This document shows positions 47,588 to 55,921 of a stretch of DNA of 64,000 nucleotides, piece by piece; position 1 is the first letter of the stretch, and each line of letters starts with the position of its first letter. The stretch is taken from positions 3,705,470-3,769,469 of the forward strand of contig NZ_CP059557.1 in the NCBI RefSeq assembly GCF_022828475.1. The letters run 5' to 3'. Below the pieces are notes generated by a model. The model was given only the letters and a program-made list of their open reading frames with translations. It did not search any database and had not been told where the DNA came from. The DNA comes from Saccharopolyspora gloriosae. Lineage in GTDB: Bacteria; Actinomycetota; Actinomycetes; Mycobacteriales; Pseudonocardiaceae. The translations under genes were made by a program, and so were the position numbers.

Positions 47588-48550
47588 ATGTTGCGGCGGC
47601 AATCCATTCTGAACCGACGTTCCGCGGTGCTGGCGTGCTGCGGGTTCACGCTGCTGATCCCGCTGCTGACATCCGCGTACATCCCGCCTCAGCCGGCCCC
47701 GCCCGCTCCCGCCCGCGACGGGCAGGACATCGGCTGGCCGTTCGAACATCCCGCGCTGTCCCTGCGCACCGAAGTCCAACCCGCTGCGGCGCGGCCGGGC
47801 GACCCGATCACGCAGACCGCGGTCATCGGCAACACCGGCGACACCAAGCTCGCCGGAATCGCCGTGACACTGGATTCGGGTCCGTGCCACGAAGTTCTCG
47901 GTCCACTCCGGCCGAACACGACGCGGTCGGTCTCGTGCTCCGGCACCGCACCCGCGGATGGCCGGGTGTCCGCACGTGCGGTCGGCATGACCCACAGCGG
48001 CATGTCGGCGATCGCGCACGCAGCCACGAAGATCGCCGAACCTCCCGCTCCCGAACTGCCGTCCGTCTCGCTGGAGATCCTGCCCGCCCGGGCGGGAACG
48101 GTTCCGGTACGAGTGCGCAACACCTCGAACGTCCCATTGCTGGAAGTCCAGGTCACGGGTGAACCACCGGCGTGCCGACGCGAGCTCGGCACGCTGGAGC
48201 CCGGCCGCTCGGTGACCTACACGTGCGAGGCACGGCCCGGTGAGACGGTCGGCCTCGCGGTCTCCGCTCGCTCGCTCGCAGGCGAGACCACCGCGGCGGA
48301 CGCACTCATGGTCATGCCCGTGCCACCGCCGCCCGCCGCCGCCGAAGCTTCCCCACCGGCCGAAAAAGAGCCACCGCCCGCGGCGCGGCCCGTTCCACCT
48401 CCCGTCGAACACACCGACGTGAAACTCGCGGATTCCAGCGGGCCACGGGAATCCCCCGCCCAGACCGCCGGATTCATCGCGGTGCTCGGCGTGCTCGTGA
48501 TGATGGTCAGCGTCGGTGCGCTGTCCACCGCCACCAGGCCGGGCCGATGA
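47588..48550 (+). CDS. Exported, membrane-anchored protein with Ig-like domains, unknown function
   Basis: A 320-residue protein with a signal or anchor helix (RRSAVLACCGFTLLIPLLTS). Two extracytoplasmic beta-rich domains of CARDB/DUF11-like character follow, each holding a cysteine pair (SGPCHEVLG with SVSCSGTA; PPACRREL with VTYTCEAR). A Pro/Ala/Glu-rich stalk (about 235-290) leads to a C-terminal transmembrane helix (TAGFIAVLGVLVMMVSVGAL) and a short basic tail. It looks like a wall-spanning surface protein. ATG 47588 follows GAGGGGGTGAG. A small exported protein is encoded 94 bp downstream. Confidence 0.6.
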   Translation: MLRRQSILNRRSAVLACCGFTLLIPLLTSAYIPPQPAPPAPARDGQDIGWPFEHPALSLRTEVQPAAARPGDPITQTAVIGNTGDTKLAGIAVTLDSGPCHEVLGPLRPNTTRSVSCSGTAPADGRVSARAVGMTHSGMSAIAHAATKIAEPPAPELPSVSLEILPARAGTVPVRVRNTSNVPLLEVQVTGEPPACRRELGTLEPGRSVTYTCEARPGETVGLAVSARSLAGETTAADALMVMPVPPPPAAAEASPPAEKEPPPAARPVPPPVEHTDVKLADSSGPRESPAQTAGFIAVLGVLVMMVSVGALSTATRPGR

Positions 48551-48644
48551 CCCGAGTCCGAGCCGGAAACAGCGCCGAGTCCGGAATCGCCGGCGCTCCC
48601 GGGATCGCCGGGCGGATCCTCCGACACAGAACAGGAATGACAGC

Positions 48645-48953
48645 ATGCGACTGACCGCACGGCTGCTGCTGGCAGTGACCGCCGCAGCCCTCACCGTCGG
48701 ATTCCCCACGGCCGCCGCGAGCGCCGCCGACACCGGCCAGGTCCTGATCTTCAGCACCGAGCTCGAACCGGTGGCGACCTACGACTCGTCCAGCGGGTGC
48801 GAGAAGGCCCCGGCGACCGCGCACGTACTGATCAACGACACCGATGACCCCGTGCGGATCTACGCCGACCCGTTCTGCGTGACGCCGTCACTCGTCATCG
48901 CCCCCGGTCACGGCGCGCACATCCCGCCGGGCACCGGCAGCTTCTCGGCCTGA
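48645..48953 (+). CDS. Small secreted protein, unknown function
   Basis: A 102-residue protein with a clear Sec signal peptide (LLLAVTAAALTVGFPTAAASA). The mature part of about 75 residues has two cysteines that could form one disulphide. I recognise no family. ATG 48645 is preceded by ACAGGAAT. It may be co-transcribed with the upstream membrane-anchored protein. Confidence 0.65.
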   Translation: MRLTARLLLAVTAAALTVGFPTAAASAADTGQVLIFSTELEPVATYDSSSGCEKAPATAHVLINDTDDPVRIYADPFCVTPSLVIAPGHGAHIPPGTGSFSA

Positions 48954-48991
48954 CGCAGCGGTACTGGAACCACCATCGGCCGAGGAGTCGG

Positions 48992-50254
48992 ATGATGTCT
49001 GTTGATCTCGTTGTGGTCGGACTCGGCTACGTCGGCTTACCACTGGCGTCCGCCGCTTGCACCGCCGAACTGCGCACGGTCGGATTGGACGTTTCCGACG
49101 AGGTCGTGGCCGGGCTGAACGCGGGCCGGTCGCACGTCGGAGACGTGCCGCACGAGGCCGTGGCGGAGATGGTCGCAGCCGGGTTCACCGCCACCACCGA
49201 CCCGGCCGTGCTGGGCACGGCGGACACCATCGTCCTCTGCGTCCCCACCGGGCTGTCCCCGGCGGGAGAACCGGATCTCAGCGCGGTGCGGAGAGCGGCG
49301 GAGACCGTCGCCGCCCGGCTGCGGACCGGAACCCTGGTCGTCCTGGAATCAACCAGCCACCCCGGCACCACCGAGGAGGTCGTGCGGCCGATCTTGGAGC
49401 GTGCCAGCGGGCTGCGGGTCGGCGAGGACTTCCACTTGGTGTACTCGCCGGAGCGGATCGATCCGGGCAACGAGCGGTTCTCGATGCACAACACTCCGAA
49501 GATCATCAGTGGTTGCACGCCGCTGTGCGCCAAGTACGGTGTCGCCTTCTACGGGAGGTTCGTCGAATCCCTGGTGGTCTCCCGCGGAACCAGGGAAGCC
49601 GAGATGGCGAAGCTCCTGGAGAACAGCTACCGCTACGTGAACATCGCGCTGGTGAACGAAGTCGCGCTGTTCTGCGACCGGATGGGCATCGACGTGTGGG
49701 ACGTGCTGCACTGCGCAGGCACGAAACCGTTCGGATTCGCCCCGTTCCAGCCCGGCCCCGGCGTCGGTGGCCACTGCATCCCCGTCGACCCGCGCTATCT
49801 GGAGAGCAAGGCGCGCAGCGCGGGGTTCACCTTCGACACGTTGTCCGCCGCCCGCGCGGTCAACGAACGGATGCCCTCGCACGTGGTGCTGCGCGCGGCC
49901 GAACTGCTCGCCGCACGAGCCAGGACGCTCGCCGGATCGAAGATCCTGCTGCTGGGCGTCGCGTACAAGCGCGACGTCGCCGACACCCGGGAATCACCCG
50001 CGTACCCGGTCGCCGAAGAACTGCTCACCCGCGGGGCCGACGTCTCGTTCCACGATCCCGAAGTAGCCGAGTTCGAAGTGGACGGTCATCGGGTCCGCAA
50101 AGAACAACGGCTTCCGGAGGCGTTGTCCGACGCGGATCTGGTGGTCCTGCTCCAGGCCCACTCCTGCTACGACCTCGTCGAGATATCCAACTCCGGTTGC
50201 ACGCTGCTCGACACCCGCGGCAAGTCCGCGGGTGGCGCGGTGACCCTGCTTTGA
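48992..50254 (+). CDS. UDP-sugar dehydrogenase (UDP-glucose/UDP-ManNAc 6-dehydrogenase family)
   Basis: A 420-residue nucleotide-sugar dehydrogenase that oxidises the sugar C6 alcohol to a carboxylate using two NAD. The N-terminal Rossmann motif VVGLGYVGLPLA, the substrate segment VYSPERIDPGN, the lysine helix EAEMAKLLENSYRYVNIAL and the catalytic Cys in GVGGHCIPVDP (about residue 260) are intact. The C-terminal domain has LLGVAYKRDVADTRESPA. The sequence is closer to WecC-type than to Ugd-type enzymes. It stands alone between an exported protein and calerythrin and could feed a UDP-uronate to the sugar-modifying genes beyond 51 kb; that link is speculative. Confidence 0.85.
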   Translation: MMSVDLVVVGLGYVGLPLASAACTAELRTVGLDVSDEVVAGLNAGRSHVGDVPHEAVAEMVAAGFTATTDPAVLGTADTIVLCVPTGLSPAGEPDLSAVRRAAETVAARLRTGTLVVLESTSHPGTTEEVVRPILERASGLRVGEDFHLVYSPERIDPGNERFSMHNTPKIISGCTPLCAKYGVAFYGRFVESLVVSRGTREAEMAKLLENSYRYVNIALVNEVALFCDRMGIDVWDVLHCAGTKPFGFAPFQPGPGVGGHCIPVDPRYLESKARSAGFTFDTLSAARAVNERMPSHVVLRAAELLAARARTLAGSKILLLGVAYKRDVADTRESPAYPVAEELLTRGADVSFHDPEVAEFEVDGHRVRKEQRLPEALSDADLVVLLQAHSCYDLVEISNSGCTLLDTRGKSAGGAVTLL

Positions 50255-50292
50255 CCCGCCGCACCGATTCGCACCCGAATCGGGACCGATCT

Positions 50293-50314
50293 TGCGCGGA
50301 GCCAGGACTCCGCG
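50293..50314 (+). terminator. Hairpin after the nucleotide-sugar dehydrogenase gene
   Basis: GCGCGGAG (50293-50300) pairs with CTCCGCGC (50307-50314). A second inverted pair, CCGCCCAC with GTGGGCGG, follows to about 50348 in the calerythrin leader. Confidence 0.5.
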
Positions 50315-50387
50315 CGGGCCGCCCACACCGTTCCGACAGGCGTGGGCGGAGCACCTGTTCAACAACGATTCATCAAGGAGGATGGCC

Positions 50388-50921
50388 ATGACTGCGGCTA
50401 TCGCGAATGACCGCCTGCGCAAGCGCTTCGCCAAGTGGGACCTGGACGGCAGCGGCCGTCTGGAGCGCGCGGACTTCGAAAAGGAAGCCGTGCAGATCGC
50501 CCAGGCCTTCGGCAAGGACGTCGAGAGCGCCGAGGCGCAGGCGGTCCGGGACGCGCTCACCGGTCTGTTCGAGTACCTGGCGAACGCCGGCGGCCTGACC
50601 GCGGGCGGGGCGCTGTCGGAGGACGAGTTCCTCCGCATCACCCAGAAGCTCATCTTCGAGGACGGCGAAGCCGAATTCAACAAGGTGCTCGGTCCCTTGG
50701 TGCGCAGCATCATCGGCCTGTGCGACAAGAACGCCGACGGCAAGATCGACGCCGAGGAGTTCGCCTCTTGGCTCAACGCCGTCGGCTTGGACCGCGCCCA
50801 CGCGGCGCAAGCGTTCGTCGACGTGGACACCGACTCCAACGGTGAGCTCACCGCGGACGAACTGCTCGCCGCCGTGCGGGAGTTCCACTTCGGTCGCCTC
50901 GACGTCGAACTGCTGGGCTGA
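50388..50921 (+). CDS. Calerythrin, EF-hand calcium-binding protein
   Basis: A 177-residue four-EF-hand protein, equal in length to S. erythraea calerythrin and, from memory, very similar throughout, including the end FHFGRLDVELLG. Canonical Ca2+ loops are at residues 18-29 (DLDGSGRLERAD), 113-124 (DKNADGKIDAEE) and 147-158 (DTDSNGELTADE). The second hand (about 65-85) lacks the acidic ligands, as in calerythrin. It is a cytoplasmic calcium buffer or signal protein with unknown partners. ATG 50388 follows AAGGAGG; an ATG two codons earlier lies too close to it. A degenerate paralogue is encoded at 45781-46206. Confidence 0.95.
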   Translation: MTAAIANDRLRKRFAKWDLDGSGRLERADFEKEAVQIAQAFGKDVESAEAQAVRDALTGLFEYLANAGGLTAGGALSEDEFLRITQKLIFEDGEAEFNKVLGPLVRSIIGLCDKNADGKIDAEEFASWLNAVGLDRAHAAQAFVDVDTDSNGELTADELLAAVREFHFGRLDVELLG

Positions 50922-50936
50922 CCGGAAACCATGCCC

Positions 50937-50976
50937 AACGGCCGGTGAACTTCCTGCGGGAAGGTCACCGGCCGTT
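50937..50976 (+). terminator. Terminator after calerythrin
   Basis: A perfect 12-bp stem (50937-50948 with 50965-50976, AACGGCCGGTGA and its complement), with an inner CTTCC/GGAAG pairing in the loop. Confidence 0.8.
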
Positions 50977-50998
50977 GTCGTCGGAGGCCCGCGTGGGT

Positions 50999-51190
50999 GT
51001 CCCGTGGCGGAACCTCAGTGGCTTCCTCGCTGCGGGATCTTTTTCCCGAGTGACTTCCACCACGAGGGGAAAAGCCGTCCTCGCGAGGAAGCCACTGAGA
51101 ACCCGCCGGTGGTCACCTTGCTTGCGTGGGCTGTGCGCTTCGCGCATCCAGGCACGGCTTCGCCGCAAGGCACCGCTCCGCCGCGAGGAT
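50999..51190 (-). repeat. Dispersed palindromic element, copy D (inverted)
   Basis: It reads on the minus strand in the same order as copy A: two 18-bp-type units, a GCGC-GAA-GCGC hairpin, GGCGGGTTCTC and the nested palindrome. The outer arms 51015-51030 and 51083-51098 are perfect 16-mers. It fills the 336-bp gap between two convergent genes. Confidence 0.85.
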
Positions 51191-51257
51191 CGGGCTCGCC
51201 GATGGCTAGGCTACCGACGGGTCGTCTTCCGCGGAGCCGCTTCGAAACGTTCCGCCG

Positions 51258-51674
51258 TCATGCGCGGGTCGGCGCCTGGTCGAATGCGATGGGTGTTTCC
51301 GGTATGAGGCCGATCTCCTCGCCGGTGCACGGGATCTCGGTGCGTACCAGGATGTTGTAGTGGTTCGGGTAGTGGCATGCGTCGAATCCGAGCACGGTAC
51401 CGATGAGCCGGTCGCCGATGCGGAGTTCGTCGCCGCGGTCGAGGACGCCGGCGCCGCCGAACTCGGCGAAGCCGAGGAACCCGACCCGGTCGATGCGGGA
51501 CCCGGTGGCGGTGTCGCAGTGGTCGGTGGTGACCAGCTCATGCACCTCACCCGCTCGGATGCAGCGGCTCGCATGCGGTTCGAGCGACATGCCCCGATCC
51601 TCCCGGCGGTGCCGCAGCACCTTCACGACGGTGGCGCGCAGACCGCGTTTGCGGCCGTCCTCGTGCGGGTTCAT
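51258..51674 (-). CDS. Small conserved protein of unknown function (DUF6917-like?)
   Basis: A 138-residue protein without signal or membrane segment. A basic N-terminus (about 1-28) precedes a compact, probably beta-rich domain with EVHELVTTDHCDTATGSRID, RIGDRLIGTVLGFDACHYPN and RTEIPCTGEEIGLIPETPI. The last motif recalls small beta-barrel proteins. I associate it loosely with DUF6917 but cannot verify that. It is the last gene of a six-gene operon and overlaps the upstream oxidoreductase by four bases, so it belongs to the pathway. It could bind a metal through Cys/His or act as an accessory enzyme. Confidence 0.6.
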   Translation of the reverse strand: MNPHEDGRKRGLRATVVKVLRHRREDRGMSLEPHASRCIRAGEVHELVTTDHCDTATGSRIDRVGFLGFAEFGGAGVLDRGDELRIGDRLIGTVLGFDACHYPNHYNILVRTEIPCTGEEIGLIPETPIAFDQAPTRA

Positions 51675-52630
51675 GCCAAGCCCTCCCATTCCGGTGCGGT
51701 GTCGAGGAATTCGACTCGGTAGACCGCGTCGACCAGTTCCAGCGCGGCGAGCCCGCCATCGGGCCGCCGGGCCGCGTCCTCGTGCCGCGCGTCGAGCACG
51801 GCGCCGAAGTCGGTGAGGATCCCGACGTACTCGTGCCACAGAGAGGCCTTGAAACCCTGGTGGCCGTGCAGCATGTCCGCGTAGTGGACCGTGCCGTCGG
51901 TGCACCGGACCTCGACGTCCTTGGTCTCACCGAGATGGGACCAGTCGAGTTCGACGACGGCGGGCACCCCGGTCGCGGAACGCAGCTCGACCACGGCCTG
52001 CCGGTCGGTCCCGTTCTCGTCTCTGCTGATGGTCACGCCCGCCGATTCGACGTCGCCGAGGAACAGCCGCACCAGGTCGAAGGCGTTCGGGCCGTTGTCG
52101 GCCACGCAGCCGCCGCCGCAACGGCCCGAGTCGAGGTACCAGGTGTCGCCGCCGATGTGCTCCTCGATGCGTTCCAGGTAGCGCACCGTCATCGACTCGA
52201 CCGGACCGCGACCCTGCAGTTCTTCCCGCAACCGGAGCACGTTGTCGTTGTAGCGGCGGTGGAACGCGGTGAACAGCGGGGTGTCCTCGGTGATGAACTC
52301 GGTGAGCGCCCTGGCCTCGTCGAGGTCGACCGCGAGGGGTTTCTCCACGCACACCGGCACGCCCGCCTCCAGCGCGTCGCGGCAGATCGTCGCGTGCACA
52401 TCGTTGGGCACCACCACGATCACGGCGTCCAGCGCGACGGTCGCGAGCAGGTCGCGGTGATCCCGGAAACCGGGAACGTGACCGCGGTGCACGGCCAACG
52501 CGGACCCGCGCACATCGCACACGGCGACGAGTTCCCAGTCGGAGAGTTCGTCGACGGCCGCCAGGTAGTACTTCGAAATCGTGCCGAGGCCGATCACGGC
52601 CACCCGGCGAGGCTTCTCCGGTGTCGTCAA
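51671..52630 (-). CDS. Gfo/Idh/MocA-family oxidoreductase (2)
   Basis: A 319-residue NAD(P)-dependent dehydrogenase. The Rossmann motif VAVIGLGTISKYYL is at the N-terminus and the EKP motif with its catalytic lysine in PVCVEKPLAVDLDEA near residue 95. The usual GGG...H..D catalytic helix appears as CGGGCVADNGPNAFDLVR, with Asn where a His is common, so the active site may be unusual. Family members oxidise or reduce hydroxyls of sugars, inositols or nucleotide sugars. It overlaps its neighbours by four bases at both ends. Confidence 0.85.
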   Translation of the reverse strand: MTTPEKPRRVAVIGLGTISKYYLAAVDELSDWELVAVCDVRGSALAVHRGHVPGFRDHRDLLATVALDAVIVVVPNDVHATICRDALEAGVPVCVEKPLAVDLDEARALTEFITEDTPLFTAFHRRYNDNVLRLREELQGRGPVESMTVRYLERIEEHIGGDTWYLDSGRCGGGCVADNGPNAFDLVRLFLGDVESAGVTISRDENGTDRQAVVELRSATGVPAVVELDWSHLGETKDVEVRCTDGTVHYADMLHGHQGFKASLWHEYVGILTDFGAVLDARHEDAARRPDGGLAALELVDAVYRVEFLDTAPEWEGLA

Positions 52631-53751
52631 CGCGCACCTCCGGTTCCGGCGGAGGGCAGGCCCAGCTCGACCAGTTCACGGTGCACGTGCTCGCGCAGCG
52701 GCACGCCTTCGCTCCGGCGGCGCGCGGCCAGTTCCGCCTCGTGCCAGCCCGGATAGCCGACCGTGTCGCCCGGTGCGCTCGGCGGGCAGTTCAGCAGTGT
52801 GCCGAACAGGTTCCGCGCGCCGTCGGCGAATTCGCCTTGGGGGCGCAGCAGGTCCGGGGCGATCGCCAGCACGAAGTAGCCGATGTCGTCGTCGCGGCCG
52901 TGCGGACCGCCGTCGCCGTGCAGCGCTTCCGGGGCCGGACCGAGCCCGGCTCCCGGCAGCAACGCGGACAGCAGTTCCACGACGAGCCCGAGCCCGAACC
53001 CCTTGTGCGCGCCGGTGTCCGGGTCGCCGCCCAGCCAGCGCAGGTGCGCGTTGCCGCGGTCGAACTCGGCCGGGTCGGTGACGGTCGCGCCGGAGTCGTC
53101 GGCGAGCCATCCCGCCGGTACCCGTTCACCGCTGCTCGCGGCGACACGAACCTTTCCGGTGGGGACCACGGTGGTGCTCATGTCCAGCACGAAGGGGTGG
53201 CCGTCGACGGCGGGGGCGGCGACGCTGATGGGATTGGTGCCCAGCATGGTCAACGCCCCCAGCGGTGGGCGGGCTATTCGCTGGCCTCCGCAGTTGCTCG
53301 CGACGATCCCGATCAGGCCGGCTTCGGCGGCGCGGGCGGCGTGGAAACCGGCGCAGCCGAAGTGCGTGCCGCCTCGGACCGACACCATCCCGATGCCGTG
53401 CTCGGCGGCGCGGGCCACCGCGGAGTCCGTCGCCTCGACGGCGGCCCACAGGCCGAGCGCGCGGCGAGCGTCCACGGTGGCGCAGGCACCGAGGTCGGTG
53501 AGCACTCGGGGTTCCGCGGCGGGATCGATGCGTCCGGATCGCAGCAGCGGCAGGTACAGCCGGGTGAGGTTGAACAGGCCGTGCGAGTCGAATCCGCACA
53601 GATCGCCGTAGCACAGCGCGTCGGCCGCGAGGTGCGCTCGGCGATCAGGTATCCCGTGCTCGGCGAACACGCCTGCGGTGAACGCGTGCAGGTCCGCGTG
53701 GGACACCGTGAGACGTTGCCCGGAGTGTGCGATCTCCGGCAGCAGTGTCAT
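52627..53751 (-). CDS. LDH2/malate dehydrogenase-family oxidoreductase
   Basis: A 374-residue protein of the type 2 malate/L-lactate dehydrogenase family, which reduces 2-oxo acids or cyclic imines with NAD(P)H. Recognised by GDLCGFDSHGLFNLTRLYLP near residue 50, VRGGTHFGCAGFHAARA near 128, SNCGGQRIARPPLGA and LGTNPISVAAP near 170, and GAHKGFGLGLVVELLSALL near 250. The family has its own fold, unrelated to classical LDH. In biosynthetic settings such enzymes act on keto-acid or imine intermediates. ATG 53751 overlaps the M20 gene's stop. Confidence 0.88.
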   Translation of the reverse strand: MTLLPEIAHSGQRLTVSHADLHAFTAGVFAEHGIPDRRAHLAADALCYGDLCGFDSHGLFNLTRLYLPLLRSGRIDPAAEPRVLTDLGACATVDARRALGLWAAVEATDSAVARAAEHGIGMVSVRGGTHFGCAGFHAARAAEAGLIGIVASNCGGQRIARPPLGALTMLGTNPISVAAPAVDGHPFVLDMSTTVVPTGKVRVAASSGERVPAGWLADDSGATVTDPAEFDRGNAHLRWLGGDPDTGAHKGFGLGLVVELLSALLPGAGLGPAPEALHGDGGPHGRDDDIGYFVLAIAPDLLRPQGEFADGARNLFGTLLNCPPSAPGDTVGYPGWHEAELAARRRSEGVPLREHVHRELVELGLPSAGTGGAR

Positions 53752-55043
53752 CAGGTGGTCTCCTTCCTGGCACCGTCGTGGTGCCGCTCGGTGAACTCGG
53801 TGAGCAACGACGTGACCGCGCGGGCGAAGTCCCGCAGTTCGGCGACGTCGGCGTATTCGCCTTCGGCGTGCGCGTGATTGGTCTCCAGCGAGCCCGGCCC
53901 CAGCACTGCCGTGGCGGTGTCCGGGATCCCGTGCATCCAGATGGCGTCGCAGGTGAACGCGGGCAGCGTGTCCGGCCACCGCTTGATGCCCGCGGCGGCG
54001 AACAGGTCCTGCGCCCACGTCGGGGCGGCGTCGAGGCAGGGCAGGCCGCGTTTGAGCCAGTCCACCCGCAGGATCTCGGCCGCGTGCGCGGCGGTGCGGG
54101 CGAATTCCCTGGTGCGGTCGAAGATCTCGGCGAACTCGCGCACCCCGGAGCGCACCGCCGCCAACAGCGCGCGTTCGGCCTCGGCTCCTTCGCGCGCGGT
54201 GGCGTAGGACAGGTTCAGCAACAGGCTTCCGCTGCCGTAGACCCGGTTGTGCTGCGCTCCGGTGTGCAGACCGGCGACGCAGCAGCGGCCGGGCCGGTCC
54301 CGGGGGTCGAGGTGCCGCGCGAGGTGCTGGGCGAGGAATCCCAGCAGCACCGACGCGTTGTGCCCGGCCGCCGGTTCGTCGTCGATGGCGCCGTGCCCGT
54401 CGACCCGGATCCGCGCGGTCATCGACGCGGTGGCGCGGGTCAGGTATCGCAGTCCGGTCGGTTCGCAGAACACGTTGAGCCGCCCGAAGAATCCGGCCTC
54501 GACCAGCGGACGGGTCCCGTAGGTGCCCATCGCGCCGCCTTCCTCACCGGACACGATCTGCACCAGCACTCCGACGTCGCGGCCCAGCGCGGGGTTCGCC
54601 GCGACCGCCGCGCGGATGCCCGCCAGCAGGGCCACCGCCGGGCCTTTCGCGTCGATCGCACCGCGTCCGGTGATCCGGTCTCCGGCGCAGGACACGGGTT
54701 CGACGCCCGCCACGGTGTCCAGGTGCGCGTTGAACATCACCGTGCGCTCCGGCGGCAGTTCCGGGCCGAGCCGCAGCACCAGGTTCGGCTGCTCGGCGAG
54801 GAAGTCCGCGGTGGCGACGTCCCGCACGGTGCGGGGCACGTCGTCGCGCTCCAGCACAGCGGGCTCCGGCGGGGCGTGGTGGGCGATGTCGAATCCGATC
54901 GACTCCGCCGCGCGGGCGTAGGTGCGCTGGGCCTGCCACATCCGGGCGGGCGGCTCCGACGATTCCAGCGGGTTCACCGTCGGCAGCAGCAGCAGTTCCC
55001 GCAGCAGATTCCGGTCCGCCGAGCCGAACGGGTCGCCGGACAT
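53751..55043 (-). CDS. M20-family metallopeptidase/deacylase
   Basis: A 430-residue zinc hydrolase of the ArgE/DapE/carboxypeptidase G2 type. Metal-site motifs are visible: MFNAHLDTVAG near residue 105, GRGAIDAKGP with the bridging Asp near 131, SGEEGGAMG with the general-base Glu near 165 and a late His in LETNHAHAEGEY near 390. A dimerisation domain sits between. Such enzymes cleave amide bonds, for example to remove an N-acyl or amino-acid protecting group. In an amine-forming pathway it could deprotect an intermediate. Its ATG shares one base with the upstream gene's TGA. Confidence 0.87.
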   Translation of the reverse strand: MSGDPFGSADRNLLRELLLLPTVNPLESSEPPARMWQAQRTYARAAESIGFDIAHHAPPEPAVLERDDVPRTVRDVATADFLAEQPNLVLRLGPELPPERTVMFNAHLDTVAGVEPVSCAGDRITGRGAIDAKGPAVALLAGIRAAVAANPALGRDVGVLVQIVSGEEGGAMGTYGTRPLVEAGFFGRLNVFCEPTGLRYLTRATASMTARIRVDGHGAIDDEPAAGHNASVLLGFLAQHLARHLDPRDRPGRCCVAGLHTGAQHNRVYGSGSLLLNLSYATAREGAEAERALLAAVRSGVREFAEIFDRTREFARTAAHAAEILRVDWLKRGLPCLDAAPTWAQDLFAAAGIKRWPDTLPAFTCDAIWMHGIPDTATAVLGPGSLETNHAHAEGEYADVAELRDFARAVTSLLTEFTERHHDGARKETT

Positions 55044-55921
55044 CAGGACCGGCCGTGCGCCGGGGTGCCTGCCGCGTACGGCGCGAGCAGCTCCCGCAAC
55101 GTCCGCTCCAGGTTCCGGCCCGCGTCGACGAACCGGTCGGCGGCGGACTCGTCGGCGCTCACGCCGTCGTGCGGACGGGTCACCAGGTGCGGCTCCAGCG
55201 AGAAGGTGCCCGCGTAACCGGAGTTGAGCAGCAACCGCAGGCACTCCACCACCCGCGCGTTCCCGTCACCCGGACGCACGTAGGTCGCCGCTCCGGGTGA
55301 GCCGGTCGCGTCTTTGACGTGCACGTGGGCCACGTGGCCCGCGATGGGACGCAGCAGGTCGAGGGCCTCGTAGCCGTGGTCGATGCCGTTGCCGGTGTCG
55401 AACAGCAGCCGCAGCGACGGGGCCGCCGCCAGCAGCCGCGACATCCGATCGGCGTCGGTGGCGGCCCAGCCCGCGCAATTTTCGTGCAGCAGCGTGATCC
55501 CGTGCTCCACGGCGCGTTCGGCGAGCAGCGCGACGCGTTCCCGCGCACGAGCTCCCCATTCGGGTTCGCCGAGTCCGTCGTTGGGATACGACATGATCCG
55601 CACGTAGCGGGTGCCGAATTCGCCGCACTGCTCGGCGAGCGCGTCGAGTTCGCGCAGGTCCGCGTCGAACGGGGCCGTGATCGGGCGTTCCCAGTTCCCG
55701 ATTCGCGAGGCCAGGCACACCACGTCGAGTTCCGCGGCCCGCACCTGCCGGACCGTGCGCCGCAGGTCGTCCGCGGTCAGGTCCGCCAGCGCGACACCGT
55801 CCACGGTGCGCAGTTCGATGCCGGACCAGCCGAGCCTGCGAATCGCGGCGAGCTGCCCGGTCAGGTCCACGGCGGCCTCATCGCCGATACCGGCGAGCTT
55901 CGGCCGCAAGTCACCCTGCAT
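55043..55921 (-). CDS. Sugar phosphate isomerase/epimerase-like TIM-barrel protein
   Basis: A 292-residue protein of the xylose-isomerase-like/AP-endonuclease-2 TIM-barrel family. Candidate metal ligands lie at strand ends: Glu in LLHENCAGW (about 148), Asp in LLFDTGNGID (about 178), His in VHVKDATG (about 203) and Glu in FSLEPHLV (about 242). Members isomerise or epimerise keto sugars, inosose or hydroxypyruvate. Its neighbours suggest epimerisation or isomerisation of a sugar or cyclitol intermediate. It is coupled to both neighbours. Confidence 0.85.
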   Translation of the reverse strand: MQGDLRPKLAGIGDEAAVDLTGQLAAIRRLGWSGIELRTVDGVALADLTADDLRRTVRQVRAAELDVVCLASRIGNWERPITAPFDADLRELDALAEQCGEFGTRYVRIMSYPNDGLGEPEWGARARERVALLAERAVEHGITLLHENCAGWAATDADRMSRLLAAAPSLRLLFDTGNGIDHGYEALDLLRPIAGHVAHVHVKDATGSPGAATYVRPGDGNARVVECLRLLLNSGYAGTFSLEPHLVTRPHDGVSADESAADRFVDAGRNLERTLRELLAPYAAGTPAHGRS

